The translations under genes were made by a program, and so were the position numbers. Positions 47,701 through 59,700 of a stretch of DNA of 64,000 nt are shown here, piece after piece. Below the pieces are notes generated by a model. The model was not told the DNA's origin and made no database searches. It was given only the letters and a program-made list of their open reading frames with translations. Source of the DNA: Steinernema hermaphroditum (lineage: Eukaryota; Nematoda; Chromadorea; Rhabditida; Steinernematidae); NCBI GenBank assembly GCA_030435675.1, contig CM059622.1, positions 3,038,001 through 3,102,000 on the forward strand, read 5' to 3'. How positions within the stretch are numbered: position 1 is the first letter of the stretch; every line of letters starts with the position of its first letter.

Positions 47701-50700
47701 GGGGTGGAGAAGTGGATTCGGATCTTGGTTTTCCGGTTTAGAATCTCTACTGGAGAATTTACTTACTTGCCAACTCCACGAAGACGTTCTGCTGAGCCTC
47801 TCCGTACTGGTTCTTCGCTATGCACTGGTACTGTCCGACATTCTCAATGGAGAAGCCGTGCACCGTCAACACCGTTTCCGAACCGCCATAAGTGGCGACC
47901 CTCAGATTCGACGTAGGACTGCTCGTGTCCACATCCCATCCGCGGAACTTCCACTGGATGTGGGGGTCGGGGAATCCCTGCACGTTCAGGGTGATCGTCA
48001 ACGTGTCGTTCTCGGCACAGTAACGTTTGTCGACGACTCCTGGCGCGAACCATGGTGCGCAGGCATACTGCTCGCCGTAGGCCTGGTCAAGGGCGCGTTC
48101 GGCGTAGGGATCCAGGAGCGGAATGGGACGCTTGTACTTGTCGAGGACGGGCTGGGGTGGGGCCATCAGTTTAGAGGGCGGCGAGGCGGGACTCGGGTCC
48201 GAGATGCCGTAGATGTTCTCGGCGCGCACGCGGAACTGGTAGCTCTTGCCGAGCTCCAGGCCGCGCACCTTGCACACCGGTTCGGGAATGTTGAAGTCGA
48301 GCAGCGTCCACTCCTTTTCGGGGAGTTCGCGGATTTCGATCACGTACGTGACCTGGGGGTAGCGGGGCGGAGATCGTTTCGTCGGAATCCAGGAGAGCGT
48401 CAAGTAGTGGCCGGTCACTTCTTTGATGAATGGTCCGCGGTCGGGAGGCGTTGGGAAGCCTGAAAGTGTGAGAGTGAGGTACTGTATCCTTGAGCATCGT
48501 CATATGACTCCCTCGAACCCAACTTACTTGCATAATTGATCTTTCTGAATCCGTACTCCTCCGTCAAGTAGGGCGTTACATCGAACGATCCATCGAACTT
48601 GATCTTATCGAGATGGGGTACGGTAACCTCCAAAATCGCCGAACTCTGCGCGGTTCCGTGGCTGTTTCGCGCCACCGCCAGATACTCTCCGGCATCTTCA
48701 GGTTGCGTGTCGAGGATGATGATGGCGTGCGAGCCGCCTCCACTGGCCTGGATCTTGATCCGGCCTCCCGGCACGATCTTCTGGCCGTTGTGGTACCAGT
48801 CGACCTCGGGGGCGGGGTGTCCCACCACGAGACAGTCGAATATGGTAGGCATGTGCGAGAAGACGTGCTTGTTCTTGATCTGACGGATGAAGCCGGGCGG
48901 GAAGGGCATGCCACCACTGGAATCATGTGGTTAATTGCCTGGCCGTTGGGCTTGGGACCTACCGTTCCACGGCCTCGTCGTACATCTTCACCTCTCGGGG
49001 CTTAATTACCGAGATGGTTCCCTCGGTCTTCGCCGTTCCCAGTTTGTTGGTGGCGATGAGCGAGTAGTCGCCTTCATCTTCAGGCTTGCAGTTGAGAATG
49101 ACCAAGTGGTGGAGACCTCGTTCGTCGGTCCAGATGACTTGGCGTCCATCGGGACCTTCCGATCGTAGTTCTTCGTCGTTCTTGTACCATTTCACGGTGG
49201 GAGTTGGCCATCCCGTAGCGCACACAACGAGATCAATCACGTTACCCTGGAAAAGGAGTGTTTAAAAGGGCGTAATTCTTCTGATCTCTCAGGGTCTTCT
49301 TTTTATGGACAAACAGTGAACTGCTTCCCTGACCTCTTTCGTCGCTTCAGGACCAAATTTTCAGACATCAAAACCACGATTTGATCGATCTTTTAACCAC
49401 TGGACATAACTCCCCTGATCCGTTGACCTCAAGGCCAAAATGATTCACTGATCCCCTCACCGTGCCTGTTTACGACACCCCACATTTATTTTTGTTTTCC
49501 ACAGACCAAAGACTTCCACTCAAGACGCGCCATTCAGTGCGCAGCCCTGTGCAAACACGAAATCGAGACGTGCGCCGTCTGCGTCGCTCACCTGATGAAT
49601 GCTCTGATTGTAGAGTCCGCGCCGGATGCGTGGCTTGCATTCTTGAGGCTCACCGGCCTCCTCCTCCAGCAGCGGGTACTTCTTGCCGATGGTACGGTCG
49701 CCTGTAATGCGATTTTTATTAGTCATCGCGGTTGTCGAGGGTGGAAGCGGGGTGTCAAGAGGGCCATTTTGAGGGTGAGTAAGGAGCTTGGGCAAACTGA
49801 GGTCACTTCCTTAGGAGAGTGAATGAGTCAGTCTTGAGCATTCTTGCACCATTTCTATTTCTATAGGTGCACCTCCACGCATTAATTATTCTCCCACGTG
49901 GGCCGTTCCGTTGTCCATTCATGCAGTAAATTAAGCCAGTTTCTAAAAGAACGCACGTCCACTCTCTGAGAAACGTTCCAATCGTGGGCGATTTGTCATT
50001 TCCCTTAAAAACAGGGCATCCGCCTAATAGTGGTCCCACTTCGTTACTCACCTACTTGTCCCCCTCTCTTTCTGTGCTCGAGGAGACAATTCCATCGTCG
50101 ATGACGATGACTAAGCCCTTTCCCGAGGCGCCGCCCCTCCGGCTCCCCCGCGCAATTTGCGAAATGTCCGCGCGGGAGTACATATTATTGCTTCAGAACA
50201 CCCAATTTCACACTTCACCCCCTTTACCGCCATGTGTCTATTCTGTGCTGTTTTTCTGTCATTCCTAATCGGCTTGGCGGCGGCTTCTTGTCCCCCGGAA
50301 TGGGACCTCAATCCGCTCACCAACAGATGCTACTTGGGTGTCAGCCGACCTATGCCTCAAGACTACGCCGAGCGCTACTGTCAGAGCCTGGACAAAGACG
50401 CCTATTTGGCCAGGATCAGGAACAGGGACGAAAATGGATTTGTCAGAGGTGGCTACCGTAGTATCTTCCATGTCTACTTTGCACTTTAGCATATGCCTAT
50501 GACGGCGACGTCTGGATCGGGGCCAAAGCCAAATTTGACATAATCGATAGCAAAGCCGGTCTTTTCAATCCTGGACTGGTTCTCCGATGGCAAAATGGTA
50601 ACCATTCATGAGATATTTCTCAGCTCTTAAACGACCTAATGACCTAGATCGGCCAGCGAAGTTCGCCAACTGGGACTCGGACTCGGGCTTCCTCGAGATG

Positions 50701-53700
50701 TCCAAAGAGAAGCAGTGCGTTTCGGTGGATTCGAAAGGCCGTTGGGCGAACTCGGACTGCTCGAGAAGGAAAAATTTTGTTTGCGAGAAACGAGTTGGTG
50801 ACGTTTAATAAACTCTTCCCTCAATGTTTTCTTCTTAGGCGCACACTCACATAAAGGTCAAGAGAAAATGTCCCCTTGATTGGGTCTACTTCGAGCACAC
50901 GAACTCCTGCTATAAGGTTCTCCAGGATCATCATTTGACTATGTTGTCGGCGGACATGGAATGTTTCCGTGATGGTGAGTGTAATAGGAGAAAACATGAA
51001 GGATGTTTCCAAAAAATATCAATGCAGACAGTCTATGGAAACAAACCGTCTATGTGATAGCTTTAGTTTTGCAAAACCTGTTTGGAAACGACCGGTCGGC
51101 CCCTCGATTGAAGTGCAAAAAGAGACTGTATGGGACATGTTTTCAATTGAAATACAAGGTGACCCATTAGGTGCGTCTAGACAGAAGTCTGAAATGTAAT
51201 TTTTGGGAGAATCCAAGCGTGAATCGGTCGGAAAACGGAAGAAACCAAAATCTGAATTTCCAAATGGTCTTCTGGACTTCTGTCTGGGTGCCCTTTTTGG
51301 ACCACCCTGTACCTATGCCCAAGAGAGCAAGTCTCATCTAGCAAGATATTAAAAGAGATGTTTTGCTTTGCATGAACCAAACAGATTTCTGGCTTAAAAG
51401 GGCGTTTTATGGTCTGTTAACTACATCAGTATGGTCAAATCAGTGAACTGTTCGCAAATCTAACTAGAAATGGTCAAGTCATTTGAATTGATCCAACTGA
51501 TTTGACCTCTTTTCATCCCTTTCTTCTGTTGGTTTTGCATTTAGAACAATTCCATAAGTCCTTTACCCTTCCCTAATTCAATTAGCCCCGCATCCTTAAC
51601 GATGATTCACTGTTCAGGTCAGCTCAATGGCGAAGACGCCTCTCTGACTTCGATAGGCGACGTGCGCGAGAACCGGTTCGTGCACGGTGAGTTGTGAAAT
51701 GTGCCGCTGGTTCACGCTGTGACTCATTGCAGATTTGGCTAAGCGGAAGAACCACGCTTTTAAGTTCGTCATTATCGGGGGATACGGTAACGCGCTGGAC
51801 AGGAGAACGTGGAAGTGGATCGATGGTGGGTGGTTCCTTTTGGGTCTTTCTTGACCGACTATCTCTAGGTACATCCTTCTCTTCCTATTCCAACTGGGAC
51901 CCTTCCCATCCTAGAAGAAACTACAAAATGGTCGCCCTCTTGATGAATCGCTCCGGCCAGTGGCTTAACTACTACGCCGACCGTACCCCTTCCTCAAGTC
52001 GTACTGTAGCCGTCTGCAAGATCTCCTTATAGCCTTACAAGCAGCATGCAGTATTAGTCTCGCTTAGCTTTACCACAGATCTCCAATCGTGCAATAAACT
52101 TCTATGCCCTTACCTGACAGGTTCAGTTCGGCCTTGGTACTGGCAGTACCGTAGTCGTTGGTCGCCACGCAGCGATAGTAGCCCTCGGAGAGGAAGTCGA
52201 CGTTGGAGAGGATCAGATGCTGGGTACCGTCTTCGGTCGCTTCCATCTTTATTTCAGGCGAAGGTAACAGCTCGATTCCGTCCTTCATCCACTTGATCGA
52301 GGGGAAGGGGTTGCCGTACGGGAGACACTCGAAGGTTACGGTATCGCCCTGTTTGACGCGTTTGTCGGTGACCGGAATGCTGAAGCCCGGCGCGTTGCCT
52401 TCCTTCAGTTCGGCTTCGAAATCGCGAGGTTTGCGTTCTTTCACTGAAAGGAACAGTATAGGTAGCGAGAAAAAATCTGAGGTTTTAGTATCGGTGACGT
52501 ACCCTTTTTTGGTAAACTTTACTAGAGCAACATGAACTATTGCAACTTTATGGGTAGACGAATGGATGTGTTTATATCATTAGAGCACACTTACGTTGTA
52601 CGATGACCTCGCACATAGTTCTGGCGGCTCCGTAGATGTTCTCGGCGACGCAGCGATAACATCCGTTGTCCATTCGACCGGCACTGTCGATGATCAACTC
52701 GCAATTACCGTCTTCATTTTCGGTCTGCAAAAGGAGATTGACTAATACAGAGCACAGTTCCTGAGTTCCACTCACCAACTGACACCTTCCAAAGGCGTAG
52801 ATCCTCTCTCCGTCTTTGAACCATTTGATGCTCGGCCTCGGGTCTCCGGAGAACTTGCACCTCAAGCTGATCTTATGCTTCTCGGGCACCTTCACATTCT
52901 CCAACGGGATGATCACCTTCGGCGCCTTGCTCGCCTGGAAGTCTTCCTCGGGGAAACCGTTTTCGATAAGTCCGGCGGGGGCGCGCTTTACCGTTGCGTT
53001 CGCCTTGTCGTGCGCCGATCCAGCCGGGTTGGTTGCGATGACGCGGTAGATGCCGTCGTCGTCCATCGTGCACTGCGGGATGATCAGGCGTGCAGTTCCA
53101 TCGGGATCGAGTTCCATGCGGACGTTGTCCGAGGCGATGATCCTCTCTCCGTCCTTGTACCAGGTGAGCTCGGGCAGAGGGTTCGCTTCGATCTTGCACT
53201 CCAGCTTCAGAGGTTGTCCTTCGGTGGCGCGGGCATCGCCCAGATGGAGAGTGATCCTAGGAGGCGTCATGGCCGCCTCCTTCGGGATCGCACCGTAAGT
53301 TCCGTCGTCGATCTTAACATAGGCCTTGGAGGTGGCCTGGCCACTGTCGTTCGTGGCCACACAGCGGTAGGTTCCCTCGTCGTAGATCGTAGCTTCCTTG
53401 ATGTAGAGCTTGTAGACTTCGGCGGTGGCGTCGGTGGTCCACTCGTAGCGAGGATCGTCCCAGACGGGAGCGCCGTCCTTGGCCCACTTGACTTGAGGCA
53501 TCGGCTGGCCGGCGACCTTGCATTCGAGTTCGAGGGACGAGCCGAGGAGGACAGTCATGTCTTCGAGGGGAATGACGAAGCGGGGGGCTTCGCCTTCGGG
53601 CAGTTTCACCTTGTCGGCCTTGGCGCGGCCCACTGAAAGAGGATGGTGAAGGGAGAACGGAAGAAACAAGAACTTACTCTCAATATGAGCGGTCGCCTGA

Positions 53701-56700
53701 GTTTTCGCTTTTCCAAGAGAATTCTCCGCTTCGCACCGATAGATCCCCTCGTCGCTGAGGTTGCATTCCCTGACCACGCAGGTGCAGGTTCCATCGGAAG
53801 CGTAGTCCAGAGAGACACGTTGCGAGTCGCGGAGGAGGACACCATTACGGTACCACTTGATCTCCGGTCGAGGATCTCCAGTGACGCAGCACTTCAACGT
53901 GAGCGTCTCTCCCCGATCCGTCCACGTGTCCACCAGGCCCTTGGTGAAGAAGGGCTCTTCGCCCTCCTTCTTCACCTCCTCCTTCACCGACTTCACTCCA
54001 ACCAAGCAGGCGGTGTTCGTGGTTCCGTGCTCGTTTGTGGCCACGCAGCGATAGGCGCCGTCGTCGGAATCCCTGGCGTCTCGGATGGTCAGCCTGCACT
54101 GGCCGCTTTTCTCGTCGTACTCGGCTTCGACGCGACCGTCGAGCTTGACGGGCAGACCGTCCTTGTACCACACCACGGAGGCGGTAGGCACGGCATCGAC
54201 TCCGCAGGAGAGGCTGATAGTGGCGCCGGCAGGGACGGATACGTCGGAGAGCTGAGGGTTGAAACGCGGAGGATACTCCTTGCGCTCGGCCCTCTCCTCG
54301 ATGAGTTCCACTTCGACGTTGTAGTTGGCGCGGGTGTCGGCCACACCATGGCAGTTCTTCGCCTGGCACTTGTAGACGCCGATGTCGTATTGGGTGAATC
54401 TGAACAGGACGATGTTAGGAGACAAGTTTTAAGAGGTAGAAGATTACTTACTTGCTGATCTTGACACGACACGCTCCATCGGGAGTGTTCCAGATCTGAA
54501 CGTTCTCGCTCTCCTGAAGAAGCTCTCCATCCTTTGTCCATCGAATATCGGCCAAAGGCTTGGCGTCAACGTGGCACTCGATGCTCAGCGGATCGCCCTC
54601 GGGAATGCGTCTATCCCAAAGCGGCACGTTGAACCGCGGAGGATAGCCTTCGCCCTCCTTGATCCTCTCGGGCTTGTCCTTTGATTCCGAGAACTCCGCT
54701 TCGCATTCGTCCTTTCCACTATCGTTTTCGGCAACACATCGGATGGTACCGTAGTCCTCGGCTTGCACGTCTTTGATGACCAAAGTGAAGTTTCCATCGG
54801 CCATGTCTTCGACGGCAAAGCGCGGGTCTTCGAGGCTGATTGGCTTTCCGTTCAAGAACCACGTCAATGCGGGTCTTGGAACGCCTCGGACCTTGACGTT
54901 GAACTCGGCCTTGGCGCCAGGGAAGGCGCCGATGTTCCTCAGCGGAATGACGAACTTCGGAGGCTCCGGAAGCTCCTCCACTGCCAGAACACCCACCTTG
55001 CAGCGGGACTCCGAAGAGCCGGCTTCGTTGCTGGCCACGACATGGTACTCCCCGGCGTCCGACTTCTTGGAGTCTCTGATCCTCAGAGTCGCCGTTCCAT
55101 CGAAGGCCAAACGAATCGACGTTCTGTCGTCTTTGCTGAGCTCCTGGCCGTTACGGTACCACTTGACTTCGGGTTCGGGCTGGCCGGAGACCTGGCACTT
55201 GAGGGTGAGAGTGTCGCCCTCTGGAACGTCTGTGTCCTTGAGCGGAGACACAAAGTTCGCAGCTTCGGTCACTGCTTCGGGTTTCTTAGCGCGAACGTGG
55301 GCAACCGATCCGCTGTAGACCTCGCCGCGTTCGTTGGTTAGAACGATACGGTAGGCGGCGCCATCCGATACGGTAGATTGGGGGATCTTGAGGAAGTATT
55401 CTCCAGTGGCCGGGTTCTCTTCGACGTGGACTCTGTCGTCGGGCTTGATCTCCTGACCGTTTTTGTACCACCTGACAGTCTTCGGGGTGCCTTCGACCTT
55501 GCACGAGAGCTCAACGGGCTCTCCATCGGTCACAGTAACGTCCTCCAATCCCTTCAGCACTTTCAGAATGTTGGGCTTGACTACACTCAGTGCCGCAGAT
55601 GACTCGCACGATCCGGCGGCGTTGGAGAGGACCACCTTGAAGGTGCCGGCGTCGTCGAGCTGCGCCTTCGAGATGCACAGCTCGTACTTCTTGGCGCTGA
55701 CCTTCTTCTGCGTCACGTTGCCGACCGGCTTGATCTCTTGGCCGTTCTTGTACCACTTGACTTGGCGCACGGGAGCGGAGACCTCCACACGGAAGAGCTG
55801 ATCGTCGTCTTGACTGATTTCGGAGTCTTCGAGACCCTTCACGATCTCCGGAACCTCGTCCACTTCTCCAGAGGCCGAACTTTTCGCTTTTCCGGCGTCG
55901 TTGGCCACCTCCACCGAGTACTGTCCAGCATCGGGAATGTCGGCCTTGGGTACGGTAAGTCTGTAGGTGTTGTCGTCGATCTTCTCGATCTTGGCGCTGG
56001 CTCCAACGGGCTGTCCATCCTTGAACCACTTCAGCTCCAGATCTTCGCCCTGAATGCGGACTTCGAAGACGAGGTCGGCTCCTTTGGAGACGACTTGGTC
56101 TTCGAGACCCTTGAGGATCTTGGGCTCGTCGCCCTTCGCCTTCTTGACGGTCAGCTTTGCCTCGGAGTCCACTTCTCCGCAGGAGTTCCACAAGACCACC
56201 TTGTAAGTGCCGGCGTCTTCTTTCACCGACGTCTTGATGACAAGTCGGAACTTGGTCTCCTCGACGCGGGTGATGACTCGGGAGTCCGTTTTGATCTCCT
56301 GGCCGTTACGGTACCAGGTGACCTTGCGGACCTTCGTGTTCGTCTCCACTTCGAATTGCGCCTGCTCGCCCTCGCGCACCTCGACGTCCTTCAGAGGCTT
56401 CAGGAACTCAATCGGCACCTCGACAGTGACGTCGCCGATGGATTTCGCCTTTCCAGCGTCGTTTTCGATCTCCACCTGGTAGGTGCCTGAGTCGGCCACT
56501 TCCGATTTGTCGATCTTCAGGGTGTAGTTGTTGTCGTCCACCTTGGTCAGCTTCACCTTGGCGGCGGTCTCGGCGGTCACCTCCTGGCCGTTACGGTACC
56601 AGCGAACGATCTTCGGACTTCCTGAGGTCTTGATTTCCAGCTCCAGAGGACTTCCCACGGGAATGAACACGTCCTCAAGACCCTTGACGAACTTGGGTTG

Positions 56701-59700
56701 CTCCGAAGGGAGTTTGACGGTAAGAGCACAAGACGAATCAGCGGTGTTGTCTTCGTCATCCAAAAGGACCACTTCGTAATCAGCGCTGTCTCCGTCCTGT
56801 GCATCCGGGATCTCCAGCTGGTACTTCTTGTCATCGACCTTCTTCGGCGTCGCCTTATCTCCAGGCGCGACTTCTTTTCCGTTCTTGTACCACTTGACCT
56901 GCTTAGGCGCGCGGTCGACTTCGACTTCGAGAATCACCTTAACGCCCGGCTTCACGGTCTGGTCTTCGAGACCCTTGACGATTGAGATCTTGCCGGGGAG
57001 TTTGACGGTGAGGGCGCCAGAGGAGTCGGCAGTGTTGTTGTCATCGTCGGTGACGACCACCTTGTAGTCTGCAGAGTCGTCTTTGGTGGCATCGGGAATG
57101 ACCAGTTGGTAGACGGTGTCCGACACCGCCTTGGGTTGAGCGTTGGCTCCCGGAGCGATTTCTTTTCCGTTTTTGTACCTGAAAGTTGACCGTCTAGACT
57201 CTGTACGGAAATGACGTTTCGTGTCTGAAACCGGACTGATCTGTCTATATCAACTAGGGCTATCTAGACTTCACAGAGCTGTTTTGGACCTGATTCTCAC
57301 CCTCTAGACATGTCCCAGTCTGTGCAATTCCCTCAAAGAACATACCATTTAACCTGCTTGGGCTTCTTGTTGGTCTCCACTTCGAGGACAGCCTTATCTC
57401 CGGGTTTCACCGTCTGATCCTCAAGTCCCTTCTTGAATCCGATGGCCGGAACAGGGATGGAAATCTCCTCATAAGGCTTCTCCTCGGCCGGAAGTTTGAC
57501 CGTAAGGGCGCAAGAGGAATCGGCGGTGTTGTCGTCGTCGTCGCCGATGACCACTTTGTAGTCGGCCGTATCGTCTTCTGTGGCATCAGGTATGACCAGT
57601 TGGTAGACGGTATCGGATACAGCCTTGGGTTGAGCGTTGGCTCCCGGAGCGATTTCTTTGCCATTCTTGTACCTGAAACACAAAAAGATAACCGATTAAG
57701 TCTAGGCTGTATCCGGAAATGACGTTTCGTGTCTGAAACCGGACTGTCTATATCTGCTAGGGCTGTCTAGACTTCATAGAATCATTCAATTCAGAGCGTT
57801 GGCTGCCATCTCAGACATCTCCTCACGCCGAGATATTCAATGACTGTTTTTGGCACCTAGTTCTGACCCTCTAGATATGTCTCAGTCTGGGCAATTCCCA
57901 CTAAGAACCTACCATTTAACCTGCTTGGGCTTCTTGTTGGTTTCCACTTCGAGAACGGCCTTGTCTCCGGGTTTCACTGTCTGATCCTCAAGTCCCTTTT
58001 TGAATCCGATGGCCGGAACAGGGATGGAAATCTCCTCGAACGGCTTCTCTTCTGCCGGAAGTTTAACAGTGAGTGCGCAGGAAGAGTCGGCGGTGTTGTC
58101 GTCGTCGTCGGTGACGACCACTTTGTAGTCGGCCGTATCGTCTTCCGTGGCATCAGGGATGACCAGTTGGTAGACGGTGTCGGAGACAGCCTTGGGTTCG
58201 GCATGCGCGCCTGGGGCGATTTCTTTGCCGTTTTTGTACCTATAGACGAGAATATCATTTGATGTACAACCTCCAAAGCCTACCATTTGACCTGTTTAGG
58301 CTTCTTGTTCGTCTCAATCTCAAGTACGGCCTTTTCTCCAGGCTTTACCGTCTGGTCTTCCAGTCCCTTCTTGAATGCGATGGCAGGAACGGGGATCGAG
58401 ATCTCCTCATAAGGCTTCTCCTCGGCAGGCAGTTTGACAGTAAGGGCACAAGAAGAGTCGGCACTTTCTCCGTCGTCGTCGGTGACGACAACCTTGAAGT
58501 CGGCGCTGTCGTCTTCTGTAGCCTCTGGAATAACGAGCTGATACTTCGTGTCGGAAACGGCTTTAGGCTCCGCATGGTCTCCAGGGGCGATTTCTTTGCC
58601 GTTTTTGTACCTTAAAAGGGGATAGAATTTCTGAGAATCCCAATAGAGACATACCATTTGACCTGCTTAGGCTTGCCGTTGGTCTCCACTTCGAGGATCA
58701 CCTTATCCCCGACCTTGGCCGTCTGGTCTTCGAGACCCTTCTTGAATCGGATCGGCTCCTTCTTCACGGTTAGGGCGGCGGAGGAGTCGACGCTTCCGGC
58801 GTCGTTGCTCAGCACCACCTTGTACTCTCCGGCGTCGGACTTCTTGGCCGAAGGGATGATCAACTGATAGGTACCGTCGCCGAGATCCTTCGTCTCGGCG
58901 TCCTTGATCTCGTCGCCGTTACGGTACCACTTGACCTGCTTCACAGGGCCCTTCGTCTTCACTTCCAGCTTCACCGTCTCTCCCTCTTTCACCGAAGTGG
59001 GCACCAGGCCGGAGACCAGTTCGGGCTTGCCTTCGGCTACCGTAACCTTCGCCTTGCTGGTGGCTTCTCCGGCGTCATTGGAGACGACAACCGAATAATC
59101 TCCGAAGTCGTCGTCGCCCATCTCGGGAATCGTGAGACGGTATTTACCGTTTCCGAGGTCCTCCACCTTAGCGCGTCTTTCGTCGACAGGCGATCCGTTC
59201 TTCAGCCACTTCACCTGCTTCGGCTTTCCATCAACCTCGATCTCCAGCGCCAGGGCGCTTCCCTTCGGGACGGACTTGTCCTCGAGACCCTTGGCGAAGC
59301 TGGGCTTTACTTCCACGGAGGTTACCGTAACCTGGCACGACGATTCGATCGATTCGGTCTCTGTGGAGAGGACGACACGGTAGGCGCCGTCGTCGGACAG
59401 CTCCGCCTTCTCGATCTCCAGCTTGTACTCCTCGTCGGTGACCTTCTCGATGTGTGTGGTCGTCGAGGAGACGACCTCCTCGTGGCCTCTGAACCACTTG
59501 ACGGTCTTCGGCTTACCCTCCACTTCTATGGACAGACGAATGCGGGCGCCCAGAGGGACCTTCTGGTCCTCGAGGCCCTTCTTCAGCTTCAGCTTCTCGA
59601 CGGCGGTGACCGTCAGAGGCGCCTTGGAGCTCATACTGCCTGCGTTGTTGGTGGCTTCGACACGGTAGTTGCCCTGGTCGTCGACCTTCGCCTTGTCGAT

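Noticed and set aside
53643..54458. 271-codon plus-strand frame opposite unc-89 (and similar long frames at 61329-62756)
   Set aside because: These are complements of strongly biased Ig codons; the minus strand has clear Ig domains.
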